Positions 44,028 to 51,583 of a stretch of DNA of 64,000 bases are shown piece after piece. The notes below the pieces were generated by a model. That model was not told the DNA's origin, did no database searches, and was given only the letters and a program-made list of their open reading frames with translations. The DNA comes from Brevundimonas sp. (GTDB lineage: Bacteria > Pseudomonadota > Alphaproteobacteria > Caulobacterales > Caulobacteraceae), in NCBI RefSeq assembly GCF_013912065.1, contig NZ_JACESA010000007.1, positions 62,001 through 126,000 on the forward strand, in the 5' to 3' direction. Each line of letters opens with the position of its first letter. The first letter of the stretch is position 1. The position numbers were made by a program, and so were the translations under genes.

Positions 44028-45146
44028 TCACATGACCTCGATGTCGGCCTGCAGCGCGCCGGACGCCTTGATGGCCTGCAGGATGCTGATCATGTCGCGC
44101 GGGCTAACGCCGAGGGCGTTCAGGCCGTTGACCACAGTGGACAGGCTGGTCCCGCCGCCGACGAACCGCATCTGGGTGCCCAGATCTTCCTCCACGCTGA
44201 CCTGGGTATTGGGAACGACCACGGTCTCTCCCCCCCGGCTGAAGGGAGTGGGCTGGCTGGCGAAGGGTTGTTCGTCGACCGATATGGTCAGATTGCCCTG
44301 GGCGATGGCCACGCGAGAGATACGTACGGCGTCGCCCATGACGATGACCCCGTTGACCTCGTCGATGATCACCTTGGCAGGCGAATCGACCGTGACGGGC
44401 AGGTTTTCCACACGGCTGATGAAGCCCGCCATGCCCAGTTGACCGGGCGCGCGCAGGGCGACGACGGTGCCGTTCTCGGCCAGGGCCGAACCCGGATAGG
44501 CAGCGTTGACGGCGGCGGCGACCCGCTGGGCCGTCGTGAAATCGGGGTTGCGCAGGTTCAGGCGAACCTCGTTCATATTGGCCATCTCGAAGCCGGTTTC
44601 GCGCTCGACCGAGGCGCCCGAGGCGATCCGGCCGGCCGTCGGCACGCCGCGCGTGACCGAAGAGCCCGACCCGCCCGAGGCCGAGACGGAGCCGGTCTGC
44701 ACCGACCCCTGAGCAACCGCATAGACCTGACCGTCGGCGCCTTGCAGGCTGGTGACGACCAGCGATCCGCCCAACAGGCTCTTGGCGTCGCACATGGACG
44801 AGACATTGACGTCGATGCGCGAGCCGGGCGTGGCGAAGGCCGGCAGTTCGGCCGAGACCATGACCGCGGCCATGTTCTTGGTGTTGGCGTTGGCGCCGCG
44901 GATATTGACGCCCAGACGCTCGGTCATGCCTTCCAGAGACTGGCGGGTGAAGGGGCAGTTGCGCAGCGAGTCGCCGGTGCCGTTCAGGCCCATGACCATG
45001 CCGTAGCCGACCAACTGGTTGCCCCGCACGCCCTCGACCGCCGCGATGTCCTTGATTCGCGACTGGGCGAGAGCGGGGGATGCGACGGCGCCCAGCGCGG
45101 CGACGACGGCGATAGGCGTGGCGAGGCGGGCAAGCAAATTCTGCAT
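44028..45146 (-). CDS. flgI: Flagellar P-ring protein
   Basis: 372 residues with a cleavable signal peptide (MQNLLARLATPIAVVAALGAVASPALAQS). It forms the periplasmic P-ring around the flagellar rod. Conserved SRIKDIAAVEGVRGNQLVGYGMVMGLNGTGD, NAAYPGSALAENGTVVAL and VVNGLNALGVSPRDMISILQAIKASGALQADIEVM are all present. First gene of a probable four-gene unit (flgI, rod-binding protein, FlbY-like, EAL). A sigma-54-type promoter lies 38 bases upstream. Confidence 0.97.
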   Translation of the reverse strand: MQNLLARLATPIAVVAALGAVASPALAQSRIKDIAAVEGVRGNQLVGYGMVMGLNGTGDSLRNCPFTRQSLEGMTERLGVNIRGANANTKNMAAVMVSAELPAFATPGSRIDVNVSSMCDAKSLLGGSLVVTSLQGADGQVYAVAQGSVQTGSVSASGGSGSSVTRGVPTAGRIASGASVERETGFEMANMNEVRLNLRNPDFTTAQRVAAAVNAAYPGSALAENGTVVALRAPGQLGMAGFISRVENLPVTVDSPAKVIIDEVNGVIVMGDAVRISRVAIAQGNLTISVDEQPFASQPTPFSRGGETVVVPNTQVSVEEDLGTQMRFVGGGTSLSTVVNGLNALGVSPRDMISILQAIKASGALQADIEVM

Positions 45147-45183
45147 CGGTCGGACGTCCCAGACGGCGTTTCATTCATCCTGT

Positions 45184-45199
45184 TGCGAGGATCGTGCCG
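45184..45199 (-). promoter_or_regulatory. Sigma-54 promoter of flgI
   Basis: On the minus strand CGGCACGATCCTCGCA fits the -24/-12 consensus TGGCACG-N4-TTGCA: GG (45198-45197) and GC (45186-45185) are exactly ten bases apart. Expected transcription start is about 45172, 26 bases before the flgI ATG. Caulobacter flgI is a sigma-54-dependent class III flagellar gene, in agreement. Confidence 0.78.
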
Positions 45200-45253
45200 G
45201 TCCATAAGTTCATGAAAACGCTAGGGTCGGTGGATCCGCCGCTTTCATGTGGC

Positions 45254-45266
45254 GGCAAGTTTTGCC
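45254..45266. promoter_or_regulatory. Palindrome at enhancer distance, candidate FlbD site
   Basis: GGCAA-GTT-TTGCC is a 5+5 palindrome about 88 bases upstream of the predicted flgI start, the usual distance for a sigma-54 activator. FlbD, the flagellar sigma-54 activator of Caulobacter, is the natural candidate. Confidence 0.5.
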
Positions 45267-45270
45267 CAGG

Positions 45271-45280
45271 CGTTAACCAA
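45271..45280 (+). promoter_or_regulatory. Candidate CtrA half-site of fliX
   Basis: CGTTAACCAA contains TTAACC, one half of the CtrA consensus TTAA-N7-TTAA. It lies about 50 bases before fliX, a class II flagellar gene controlled by CtrA in Caulobacter. The second half is not evident. Confidence 0.4.
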
Positions 45281-45330
45281 ACAGTCATTCCGTTCGCCAA
45301 GGATGAACTCATGAGCCGGAGCATCCGCCG

Positions 45331-45756
45331 ATGAAGGTCACAGGGACCACAGGGGCCAGCGCCCCGACAGGCGGCAAGGCCGCGCGCTCTTCCAGCGGAT
45401 TCTCGCTGGGCCAGACCGGCTCGGCGGCCGCGCCGAGCGCATCCTCCGCCAGCGTCGCGACATCAGGCGTCGGCGACGTTTCGGCGCTGATGGCGCTTCA
45501 AGGGATCGAAGGACCGCTGGAAAAACGCCGGCGCGCCGTCAAGCGCGGCGCGGGCCTGCTGGACCGGCTGGACGAGATCAAGATGGCGCTGCTGTCCGGA
45601 GACGCCGACGAGGCGGCGCTGGAGCGACTCGCACGGACGTTGCGCGAGGAGCGGCCCGATGACGGGGACGCCGGCCTGAACGCGCTGCTGGATCAGATCG
45701 ACCTGCGAGCGTCGGTGGAACTGGCCAAGGCCGAGTTGCGTCGCGGCGACGCCTGA
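45331..45756 (+). CDS. fliX: Flagellar assembly regulator FliX
   Basis: 141 residues, the same size as Caulobacter FliX. FliX couples basal-body assembly to activation of the sigma-54 regulator FlbD. The N-terminus MKVTGTTGASAPTGGKAARSSSGFSLG is disordered; the C-terminal helices VSALMALQGIEGPLEKRRRAVKRGAGLLDRLDEIKMALLSG are the conserved part. The divergent arrangement with flgI is the same as in Caulobacter. It therefore regulates the sigma-54 promoter visible next door. Confidence 0.93.
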   Translation: MKVTGTTGASAPTGGKAARSSSGFSLGQTGSAAAPSASSASVATSGVGDVSALMALQGIEGPLEKRRRAVKRGAGLLDRLDEIKMALLSGDADEAALERLARTLREERPDDGDAGLNALLDQIDLRASVELAKAELRRGDA

Positions 45757-45932
45757 CGTCGAAAACGCCGATATTTCAAAATATAGCGGTTAGACTGCGC
45801 GCCAAATGTCACGCGGCGGCAGGGCTTCGCCTATTCGCGATCACGGAATCGCGAACGCCGTTGCCGCGACTCTTAAGGCTGACTATACGGCCCATACGCC
45901 ACAGGGGGGCGTGCTTAGAGAGCGTGAGTGCG

Positions 45933-46367
45933 ATGAACGCTTTGGCGTCCGTTGTGTCCGACGAAACCGGTCTTTATCGGCCGTCTGACGATGAGCCGTT
46001 CATGAGTGAACGGCAGCTTGCCTATTTCAAGAAAAAGCTGCTGGCCTGGAAGGACGAAATCCTTCGCGAGTCCAAGGGCACGGTCGTCAATCTGAAGGCC
46101 GAGACCGAAAACCATCCTGACCTGGTCGACCGGGCCTCGTCGGAATCGGATCGCGCGCTCGAGTTGCGCACCCGCGATCGCCAGCGCAAGTTGATCTCCA
46201 AGATCGACGACGCCCTGCGTCGGATCGAGGACGGCTCCTACGGCTATTGCGAGGACACTGGCGAGCCGATCGGTCTGGGGCGTCTTGAAGCCCGCCCGAC
46301 GGCGACCCTGTCGGTCGAGGCCCAGGAACGCCACGAGCGCCGCGAACGCGTCCACCGCGACGACTGA
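45933..46367 (+). CDS. dksA: RNA polymerase-binding transcription factor DksA
   Basis: 144 residues from the ATG at 45933. DksA binds the secondary channel of RNA polymerase and works with ppGpp. The coiled coil (about 30-90, SERQLAYFKKKLLAWKDEILRES onward) and the zinc-finger region are recognisable. Only one cysteine of the four-Cys finger remains (YGYCEDTGEPIGLGRLEARP), and the second pair is replaced by TLSVEAQERHE. This cysteine-poor form is usual in alphaproteobacteria. The open frame upstream of the ATG is not conserved. Confidence 0.93.
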   Translation: MNALASVVSDETGLYRPSDDEPFMSERQLAYFKKKLLAWKDEILRESKGTVVNLKAETENHPDLVDRASSESDRALELRTRDRQRKLISKIDDALRRIEDGSYGYCEDTGEPIGLGRLEARPTATLSVEAQERHERRERVHRDD

Positions 46368-46401
46368 TCCTCGTTTCTGAGGCCCAGGAAGCGGGTCGGC
46401 C

Positions 46402-46430
46402 TTGACTTCACGGGGTTGCGGCGCGACCTA
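46402..46430 (+). promoter_or_regulatory. Candidate promoter of gltX
   Basis: TTGACT (46402-46407) and GACCTA (46425-46430) are 17 bases apart, about 30 bases before the gltX ATG. The -35 matches well; the -10 is weak, as often in GC-rich alphaproteobacteria. Confidence 0.35.
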
Positions 46431-46461
46431 GCCGCCTCGCTTTCGAGGTCGTTGATCCCCC

Positions 46462-47796
46462 ATGTCCGTCAAGGTTCGTTTCGCCCCGTCGCCGACGGGA
46501 AAGCTGCACGTCGGCAATGTCCGCACCGCCCTGGTGAACTGGCTGTTCGCGAAGGGGCAGGGCGGGTCCTTCGTGCTGCGTATCGACGACACCGACCTGG
46601 CTCGTTCGACGCCGGAGTTCGAACAGGGGATCGAGGACGATCTGGCCTGGCTGGGTCTGACCTGGGACGAGCGCTACAACCAATCCAAGCGGTTCGACCG
46701 CTACGAGGAGGCCGCCGCCCGCCTGAAGGCGTCGGGGCGGCTATATCCGGCCTATGAGACCGCCGACGAACTGGATCGCCGCCGCAAGGTGCAACTGTCG
46801 CGCGGCCTGCCGCCCATCTACGACCGCGCCGCCCTGGAGCTGACCGACGAACAGAAGGCCGCCTACGAGGCCGAGGGCCGCCGCCCGCACTGGCGTTTCA
46901 AGCTGGAAGGCAAGCGCGTCGCCTGGGAAGACCTGGCGCGCGGCCATGCCGAGGTCGATACCGCCTCGATGTCCGACCCCGTCCTGATCCGCGAGGACGG
47001 CCTGTTCCTCTACACCCTGCCTTCGGTGGTCGACGACATCGACATGGCCATCACCCACATCATCCGGGGCGAGGATCACGTCACCAACACCGGCGCCCAG
47101 ATCGAGATATTCGAGGCTCTGGAGGCGGCCGTTCCGGGCTTCGCCCACATGCCCCTGCTGGTCGGCGCCGACGGGGCCGCCCTGTCCAAGCGGCTGGGCT
47201 CGCTGTCGATCAGCGACATGCGCGACCAGGGCTATGAGCCCATCGCCATCACCAGCCACCTGGGCCGGATCGGCACCTCGGATCCGCTGGAAGTCGCCGA
47301 GTCGGTCCAGGCCCTGGGCGCCGGCTTCGCCTTCGCCAAGATGGGCCGGTCGCCGGCGCGTTACGATACGGCGGATCTTGATCGCCTGAACGCCCAGTCC
47401 CTGCATGTCATGGACTATGCGACCGCCAAGCCCCGCCTCCAGGTCCTGGACGCCGACATGGGCGAGACCTTCTGGGCCGTGGTGCGCGGCAATCTGAACA
47501 AGTTCGCCGATGTTGTTGAAATGGTGAAGATCGTCCGCGGTCCGGTCCAGCCGGTGATCGAGGACGCCGCCTTTATCGAAGCTGCTGCCCAATTGCTGCC
47601 TGAGGTGATCGACGAGACCGCCTGGTCGGCCTGGACCAACGCCGTCAAGGCCGAGACCGGGGCCAAGGGCAAGGCCCTGTTCATGCCGTTGCGCCTGGCC
47701 CTGACGGGACAGGCGCATGGGCCGGACATGGCGGCCATGGCGCCGCTGATCGGTCGTGAGACCATCCAGCGGCGGCTGAAAGGCGAGGCGGCCTGA
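46462..47796 (+). CDS. gltX: Glutamyl-tRNA synthetase
   Basis: 444-residue class I synthetase. RFAPSPTGKLHVGNVRTALVNWLFA contains the HIGH-type motif (HVGN), RIDDTDLARS the glutamate-binding part, and ALSKRLG the KMSKS-type motif. Alphaproteobacteria often have two GltX paralogues, one able to mischarge tRNA-Gln for transamidation; which this is cannot be told by eye. A 27-base gap separates it from a convergent small gene. Confidence 0.95.
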   Translation: MSVKVRFAPSPTGKLHVGNVRTALVNWLFAKGQGGSFVLRIDDTDLARSTPEFEQGIEDDLAWLGLTWDERYNQSKRFDRYEEAAARLKASGRLYPAYETADELDRRRKVQLSRGLPPIYDRAALELTDEQKAAYEAEGRRPHWRFKLEGKRVAWEDLARGHAEVDTASMSDPVLIREDGLFLYTLPSVVDDIDMAITHIIRGEDHVTNTGAQIEIFEALEAAVPGFAHMPLLVGADGAALSKRLGSLSISDMRDQGYEPIAITSHLGRIGTSDPLEVAESVQALGAGFAFAKMGRSPARYDTADLDRLNAQSLHVMDYATAKPRLQVLDADMGETFWAVVRGNLNKFADVVEMVKIVRGPVQPVIEDAAFIEAAAQLLPEVIDETAWSAWTNAVKAETGAKGKALFMPLRLALTGQAHGPDMAAMAPLIGRETIQRRLKGEAA

Positions 47797-47823
47797 TCCC
47801 CTGAAGGGGCCGCCCCGGCCGGG

Positions 47824-48117
47824 TCAGGCGTTGCAGGCGGCCAGTTCGTCGGCGCTGAGCTCGGTTCCCTTGTAGGAGAATTCGGTCACGGCGCCGAACT
47901 TCTGGACCACGCGACGGCAGGCGCGCGTCGCCGGTTGTTCCGTCCCGCCCGCGGCGGTGCAGGTCGCGCCTTCGCCCAGGCCCCCGCCGCCACCCGCCTG
48001 ACGCTGGCCGATCCCGCCAAGGCGCCGACCCGCGCCACCATCATCGACGGGGCCCGCTGGTCCTGCGAAGGCGGGGGCGGTAGCGAACAGGGCGGCGGCG
48101 ATGAGCAGGACGCGCAT
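47824..48117 (-). CDS. Small secreted protein
   Basis: 97 residues from the ATG at 48117: signal peptide MRVLLIAAALFATAPAFAGPAG, a Gly-rich low-complexity linker (about 25-55) and a C-terminal domain with two of three cysteines (ATCTAAGG, TRACRRVVQKFG, LAACNA) that may form disulfides. KFGAVTEFSYKGTELSADELAAC is the most protein-like part. Unknown function, periplasmic. Confidence 0.65.
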   Translation of the reverse strand: MRVLLIAAALFATAPAFAGPAGPVDDGGAGRRLGGIGQRQAGGGGGLGEGATCTAAGGTEQPATRACRRVVQKFGAVTEFSYKGTELSADELAACNA

Positions 48118-48221
48118 GAGCAAGTCTCCGAATTGCAGAACGGCGTCGTGCCGTCGCGCCAATGTCAGTTTTCCATAAAAACTGTCAAGCGTGACCGTTA
48201 GGATTTATTAGCAGCGATCAC

Positions 48222-48827
48222 CTAGCGACGATCATAGCTTCGCGCCACGTCGCCGCCGCCGACCTGAATCAGATCCATCGCCTCTTCCACCGAACTGGCC
48301 ACGGTCCAGGCGTCGAGGAAGGCGGCGGGGGTCATGCCCTCGTCCACGCTGTGGCGCATCAGCGCGAAGAAGCCTTCCCAGAACCCGTTCAGATTGAGGA
48401 AGACGACCGGCTTCTGATGCAGATCCAGCCGTTTCCACGACAGCAGTTCGACCACTTCTTCCAGGGTGCCGATCCCGCCGGGCGCGACGACGAAGGCGTC
48501 GGACTGGTCGTACATCAGCTGTTTGCGCTCGTGCATCGAGGTCACGATAACGGTCTCGACCTCGTCGAACAGCCGCTCGCGGCTGCGCAGGAAGGCGGGC
48601 ATGATGCCGACGACCCGCCCGCCCGCTTCATGGGCGCCGCGCGCCGAGGCGCCCATCAGGCCCACGCCGCCGCCGCCATAGACAAGCCGCCAGCCGGCTT
48701 CGGCCGTCGCCTTGCCGAAGGCGCGGGCCGCCTCGGTGTAGGTCGGGTCGGCGCGGTCGGACGAGCCGCAGAACAGGCAGACGGAGGGACCGTCGAAGGG
48801 CTGGATCGAAACGGGGGGCAGGGACAT
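48222..48827 (-). CDS. LOG-family (TIGR00730) Rossmann-fold nucleosidase
   Basis: 201 residues. The PGGIGTLEEVVE motif and YGGGGVGLMGASARGAHEAGG are the hallmarks of the LOG/TIGR00730 family, which releases free bases from nucleoside 5'-monophosphates (cytokinin-activating LOG enzymes in plants, PpnN-like in bacteria). SVCLFCGSSDRADPTYTEAA opens the fold. Cytoplasmic. Physiological substrate here unknown. Confidence 0.92.
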   Translation of the reverse strand: MSLPPVSIQPFDGPSVCLFCGSSDRADPTYTEAARAFGKATAEAGWRLVYGGGGVGLMGASARGAHEAGGRVVGIMPAFLRSRERLFDEVETVIVTSMHERKQLMYDQSDAFVVAPGGIGTLEEVVELLSWKRLDLHQKPVVFLNLNGFWEGFFALMRHSVDEGMTPAAFLDAWTVASSVEEAMDLIQVGGGDVARSYDRR

Positions 48828-48937
48828 GGGGCCTCGAACTGAAGGAAAGCACGGACGGCCATGGCCAAACCGGCGGCGGTCGAGCTAACAGATTCCCGAG
48901 CCGCTACGGCGTCAGCCATATAGTGTCGGGACGAAGG

Positions 48938-49705
48938 ATGAAACGTCGGATCATCGCCAGAGCCACCGTATCCGCCACCCTTGTCGCGGCCCTGTCCGTG
49001 AGTCTCTGCGCCAGTCTGGCGGGGTGCTCGAGAGGCGGCGAGGGAGAGGCCCGGCCTGCGGACGCCTTGGAGACGTCCTCCTGGGCCCAGCCTCCGCTGA
49101 TCGAAGCCGCGATGCGTGACGGGCCGATGGTCGTCGTGCGGGGGCGGGCCGGTCCCGACGCCCGGGTGGTTCTGCGCGGAGCGGACGGCGCCGCCGTGGC
49201 GGTCGGCGCCGATGCGTCCGGTCGGTTCGAGCTTCGCGTCCCTGCCACGTCGGGGGACATCCGGCTGACGCCCGAGGTTCAGGTCGGAGAAGACGCCGCC
49301 CCTTCGCCCGAGACACTCGTCCTCATCCGGGGTGGGGCGGGACCGATCGCCTTGATCGCAGCGGGCGAGCCGACGGTGCGCCTGGACGGCCAGGGGATGC
49401 TGGACGCCGTCGATTCCGACGGATCGGCCGTCATCGTCTCGGGCCTCGCCGCCGGGACGGCGCCGACCGTCCTGATCGACGGGGTTCGCGCGGTCGTTGT
49501 CGAGGCAAGCGGAGGACGCTGGCGCGCGACGGCGCCGGGCGGCGCGCCGGCCGTGATCGAGGTCGGCGGCGTGCGGTTCGAATTTCCTGGCTTCGGCGCC
49601 CAGTCCGACTTCACGCCCGTCCGCGCAGGTCAGGGGTGGCGGCTGACCTGGCCGACCGGCCCCAGCGGGCGTCAGACGACCTGGTTGCCGGATCGCGCCC
49701 CTTAG
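48938..49705 (+). CDS. Hypothetical beta-rich lipoprotein
   Basis: About 255 residues from the ATG at 48938. The signal MKRRIIARATVSATLVAALSVSLCASLAGCS ends in a lipobox LAGC. The mature part is a repetitive beta-rich sequence with VVVRGRAGPDARVVLRGADGAAVAVGADASGRFELRVPA, resembling an Ig-like/carboxypeptidase-regulatory repeat, and two or three such units follow. Probably an envelope lipoprotein; no function recognised. Divergent from the LOG gene and terminated by a strong hairpin at 49797. Confidence 0.72.
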   Translation: MKRRIIARATVSATLVAALSVSLCASLAGCSRGGEGEARPADALETSSWAQPPLIEAAMRDGPMVVVRGRAGPDARVVLRGADGAAVAVGADASGRFELRVPATSGDIRLTPEVQVGEDAAPSPETLVLIRGGAGPIALIAAGEPTVRLDGQGMLDAVDSDGSAVIVSGLAAGTAPTVLIDGVRAVVVEASGGRWRATAPGGAPAVIEVGGVRFEFPGFGAQSDFTPVRAGQGWRLTWPTGPSGRQTTWLPDRAP

Positions 49706-49796
49706 GCCGGATTGCGCCTTAGGACTGTGTTAACCGAAGCGGTGGATGGACGATGTTGTCCCTTTTTGGGACGCACCATCACCGAACCTTCTTCAA

Positions 49797-49824
49797 GCCC
49801 GGCGTTCGCGTCGGGCCTTTTTTT
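49797..49824 (+). terminator. Rho-independent terminator with UUCG loop
   Basis: GCCCGGCG-TTCG-CGTCGGGC forms an 8-base-pair stem (one G-U pair) closed by the very stable TTCG tetraloop, followed by C and seven T. It lies about 90 bases past the lipoprotein stop and just before the end of convergent panC. Confidence 0.9.
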
Positions 49825-49833
49825 GCGCCTCGC

Positions 49834-50694
49834 TCAGACGGCCATATTGTCGATCAGCCGGGTCTTGCCCAACCAGGCCGCCACCAGGATGCGGGCCGGG
49901 GCGTCGACGACCCCGTCGCGGAACGGCGACAGGTCCTCGGCGTGGCGAACCGCGACATAGTCGATCCGTTCGAACCCGGCTTTCAGAATGGCGGCATAGG
50001 CTTCGCGCTCCACGCCCGGCAGCGGTCGGCCCGCCGCGGCGCCGGCGGCGGCCTCGGCCAGAATCTGGTTCAGGCGCCGGGCGACGGCCAGTTCGGCTTC
50101 GGACAGATAGTCGTTGCGCGAGGACAGGGCGAGCCCGGCCTCGTCTCGCTGGGTCGGGGCGCCGACGATGTCGATCGGCAGGTCCAGGTCGCGGACGAAA
50201 CGCCGGATGACCATCAGCTGCTGATAGTCCTTCTCGCCGAAGACAGCGACGTCCGGCTGGACCTGGTTGAACAGTTTGGTGACGATCAGGGCGACCCCGC
50301 CGAACATCTGGGGCCGGAAGTCGCCCTCCAGGCCAAGGGCCGGTCCTGCAATGGTTATGCTGGTGGCGAAGCCTTCAGGGTACATGGCCTCCGGCGTCGG
50401 GGCGAACATCAGGTGGCAGCCGGCGCCGGCTAGCAGGCGGGCGTCTTCTTCCTGGCGGCGGGGATAGCGGGCCAGGTCCTCGGTCGGGGCGAATTGGGTC
50501 GGATTGACGAAGTTGGAGGCCAAGACCCGGTCCGCCCGACGCCCGGCCTCGCGCACCAGGGTCAGGTGGCCTTCGTGCAGCGCGCCCATGGTCGGAACCA
50601 GGGCGACGCTCAAGCCTTGTCGTTTCCAGTCGCCGACCGTGGCGCGAAGATCCGTCACGGCGCGGACGACAGGGAGGGGGGCGGACGCGGACAT
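49834..50694 (-). CDS. panC: Pantothenate synthetase
   Basis: Condenses pantoate and beta-alanine with ATP, the last step of pantothenate synthesis. About 286 residues from the ATG at 50694. VALVPTMGALHEGHLTLVREA is the HIGH-type motif and FGEKDYQQLMVIRRFVRDL the KMSKS-region equivalent; SSRNDYLS is conserved. The frame stays open upstream for almost 300 codons, antisense to the next gene, and is rejected. Confidence 0.95.
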   Translation of the reverse strand: MSASAPLPVVRAVTDLRATVGDWKRQGLSVALVPTMGALHEGHLTLVREAGRRADRVLASNFVNPTQFAPTEDLARYPRRQEEDARLLAGAGCHLMFAPTPEAMYPEGFATSITIAGPALGLEGDFRPQMFGGVALIVTKLFNQVQPDVAVFGEKDYQQLMVIRRFVRDLDLPIDIVGAPTQRDEAGLALSSRNDYLSEAELAVARRLNQILAEAAAGAAAGRPLPGVEREAYAAILKAGFERIDYVAVRHAEDLSPFRDGVVDAPARILVAAWLGKTRLIDNMAV

Positions 50695-50769
50695 GGTGAA
50701 GCGGTTAACCCTGTGGCTTAAGCGTGTCGATGCACCAGACTTCAAACCCTGGCGACTAGGGTGGTGCTT

Positions 50770-51453
50770 ATGACGCCAGCAGAAGCGACCCGTCCAGTTC
50801 TGATCGTCCTCGCCCTGACCCTCGCGGGTTGCGGGGCGATCGAGGGCGATCGTCACCGATTCCAGACGATGGCGGACCATGTCGCCGCGATCGACATCCC
50901 GATGAATCCCCAGGCCGACCGACCCGGCGATCCCCAGCCTCGCCGGACGGCTGAGGCGCAGGGGCTGAGGCCCCTCAAATTCTCGCCCGTGAAGGTCGCG
51001 GTGATGAGCCCACACGAAATGTGGGATGCGCGTGAAGGCCTGATCGGCGCGGCGAAGGCGGACGAAGACGGGACGAGCGGGCTGCGGGACGCCGTCGTGC
51101 GGATGGCGGAACCGGCCGTCGCGCCTCTTCTGCCAGGGCCTGCGCCGAAGGTTGTCGAGACGGTCGCCGCTGCGGCCGAACAGCCGAGGTTGCGTCCGGC
51201 GGTGATCCGGTCGGGCGGGGAAGGGCGGATGATCCAGCTGGGGGCCTATTCCAGTGAAGCCGGCGCGCGGGCGGCCTGGAATCGGCTGAAGGCCGGCGAC
51301 GCTCTGTCCAGCCTGTCGCCTGTGTTCGAGACCATCCATGTCGACGGCCGGATGCTGACCCGTCTGAAGGTCGGTCCGATCCCGGCCGAGGCGGCGTCCG
51401 CCCTGTGCGCGGCCGCCCAGGTGGCGGATCCCTGGTGCCGACGGGCGGGCTGA
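50770..51453 (+). CDS. SPOR-domain lipoprotein
   Basis: 227 residues from the ATG at 50770. Signal MTPAEATRPVLIVLALTLAGCG with lipobox LAGC. C-terminal SPOR-like domain (about 155-225: GRMIQLGAYSSEAGARAAWNRL ... DGRMLTRLKVGPIPAEAASALC), which binds denuded septal peptidoglycan in other proteins. The middle is Pro/Ala-rich. Immediately upstream of mipZ, so a division or septum link is reasonable but inferred. Confidence 0.82.
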   Translation: MTPAEATRPVLIVLALTLAGCGAIEGDRHRFQTMADHVAAIDIPMNPQADRPGDPQPRRTAEAQGLRPLKFSPVKVAVMSPHEMWDAREGLIGAAKADEDGTSGLRDAVVRMAEPAVAPLLPGPAPKVVETVAAAAEQPRLRPAVIRSGGEGRMIQLGAYSSEAGARAAWNRLKAGDALSSLSPVFETIHVDGRMLTRLKVGPIPAEAASALCAAAQVADPWCRRAG

Positions 51454-51519
51454 ACCGCCTCGGCCTGAAGTCCACAGTTTAAGCGTTAACACTGCGTTGA
51501 CCTTTGACGCCGGTACGTC

Positions 51520-51556
51520 GAGTCTCGGTCGTCCCAAGGCCGCGCAAGTCTGAGTC
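51520..51556 (+). promoter_or_regulatory. Two CcrM (GANTC) sites in the mipZ promoter
   Basis: GAGTC occurs at 51520-51524 and 51552-51556, within 64 bases of the mipZ ATG. CcrM-dependent GANTC methylation with GcrA controls cell-cycle genes in Caulobacteraceae, including mipZ in Caulobacter. A TTGACC -35-like element lies upstream at about 51496. Confidence 0.6.
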
Positions 51557-51583
51557 GCGTCGGCCGCCAGAGAGGTCTCCCTC

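Noticed and set aside
47798-47809. CCCC-TGAA-GGGG hairpin after gltX
   Set aside because: Only four base pairs and no T-run; too weak to call a terminator.
51478-51490. TTTAAGCGTTAAC as a CtrA site before mipZ
   Set aside because: The spacing between TTAA words is three rather than seven bases.
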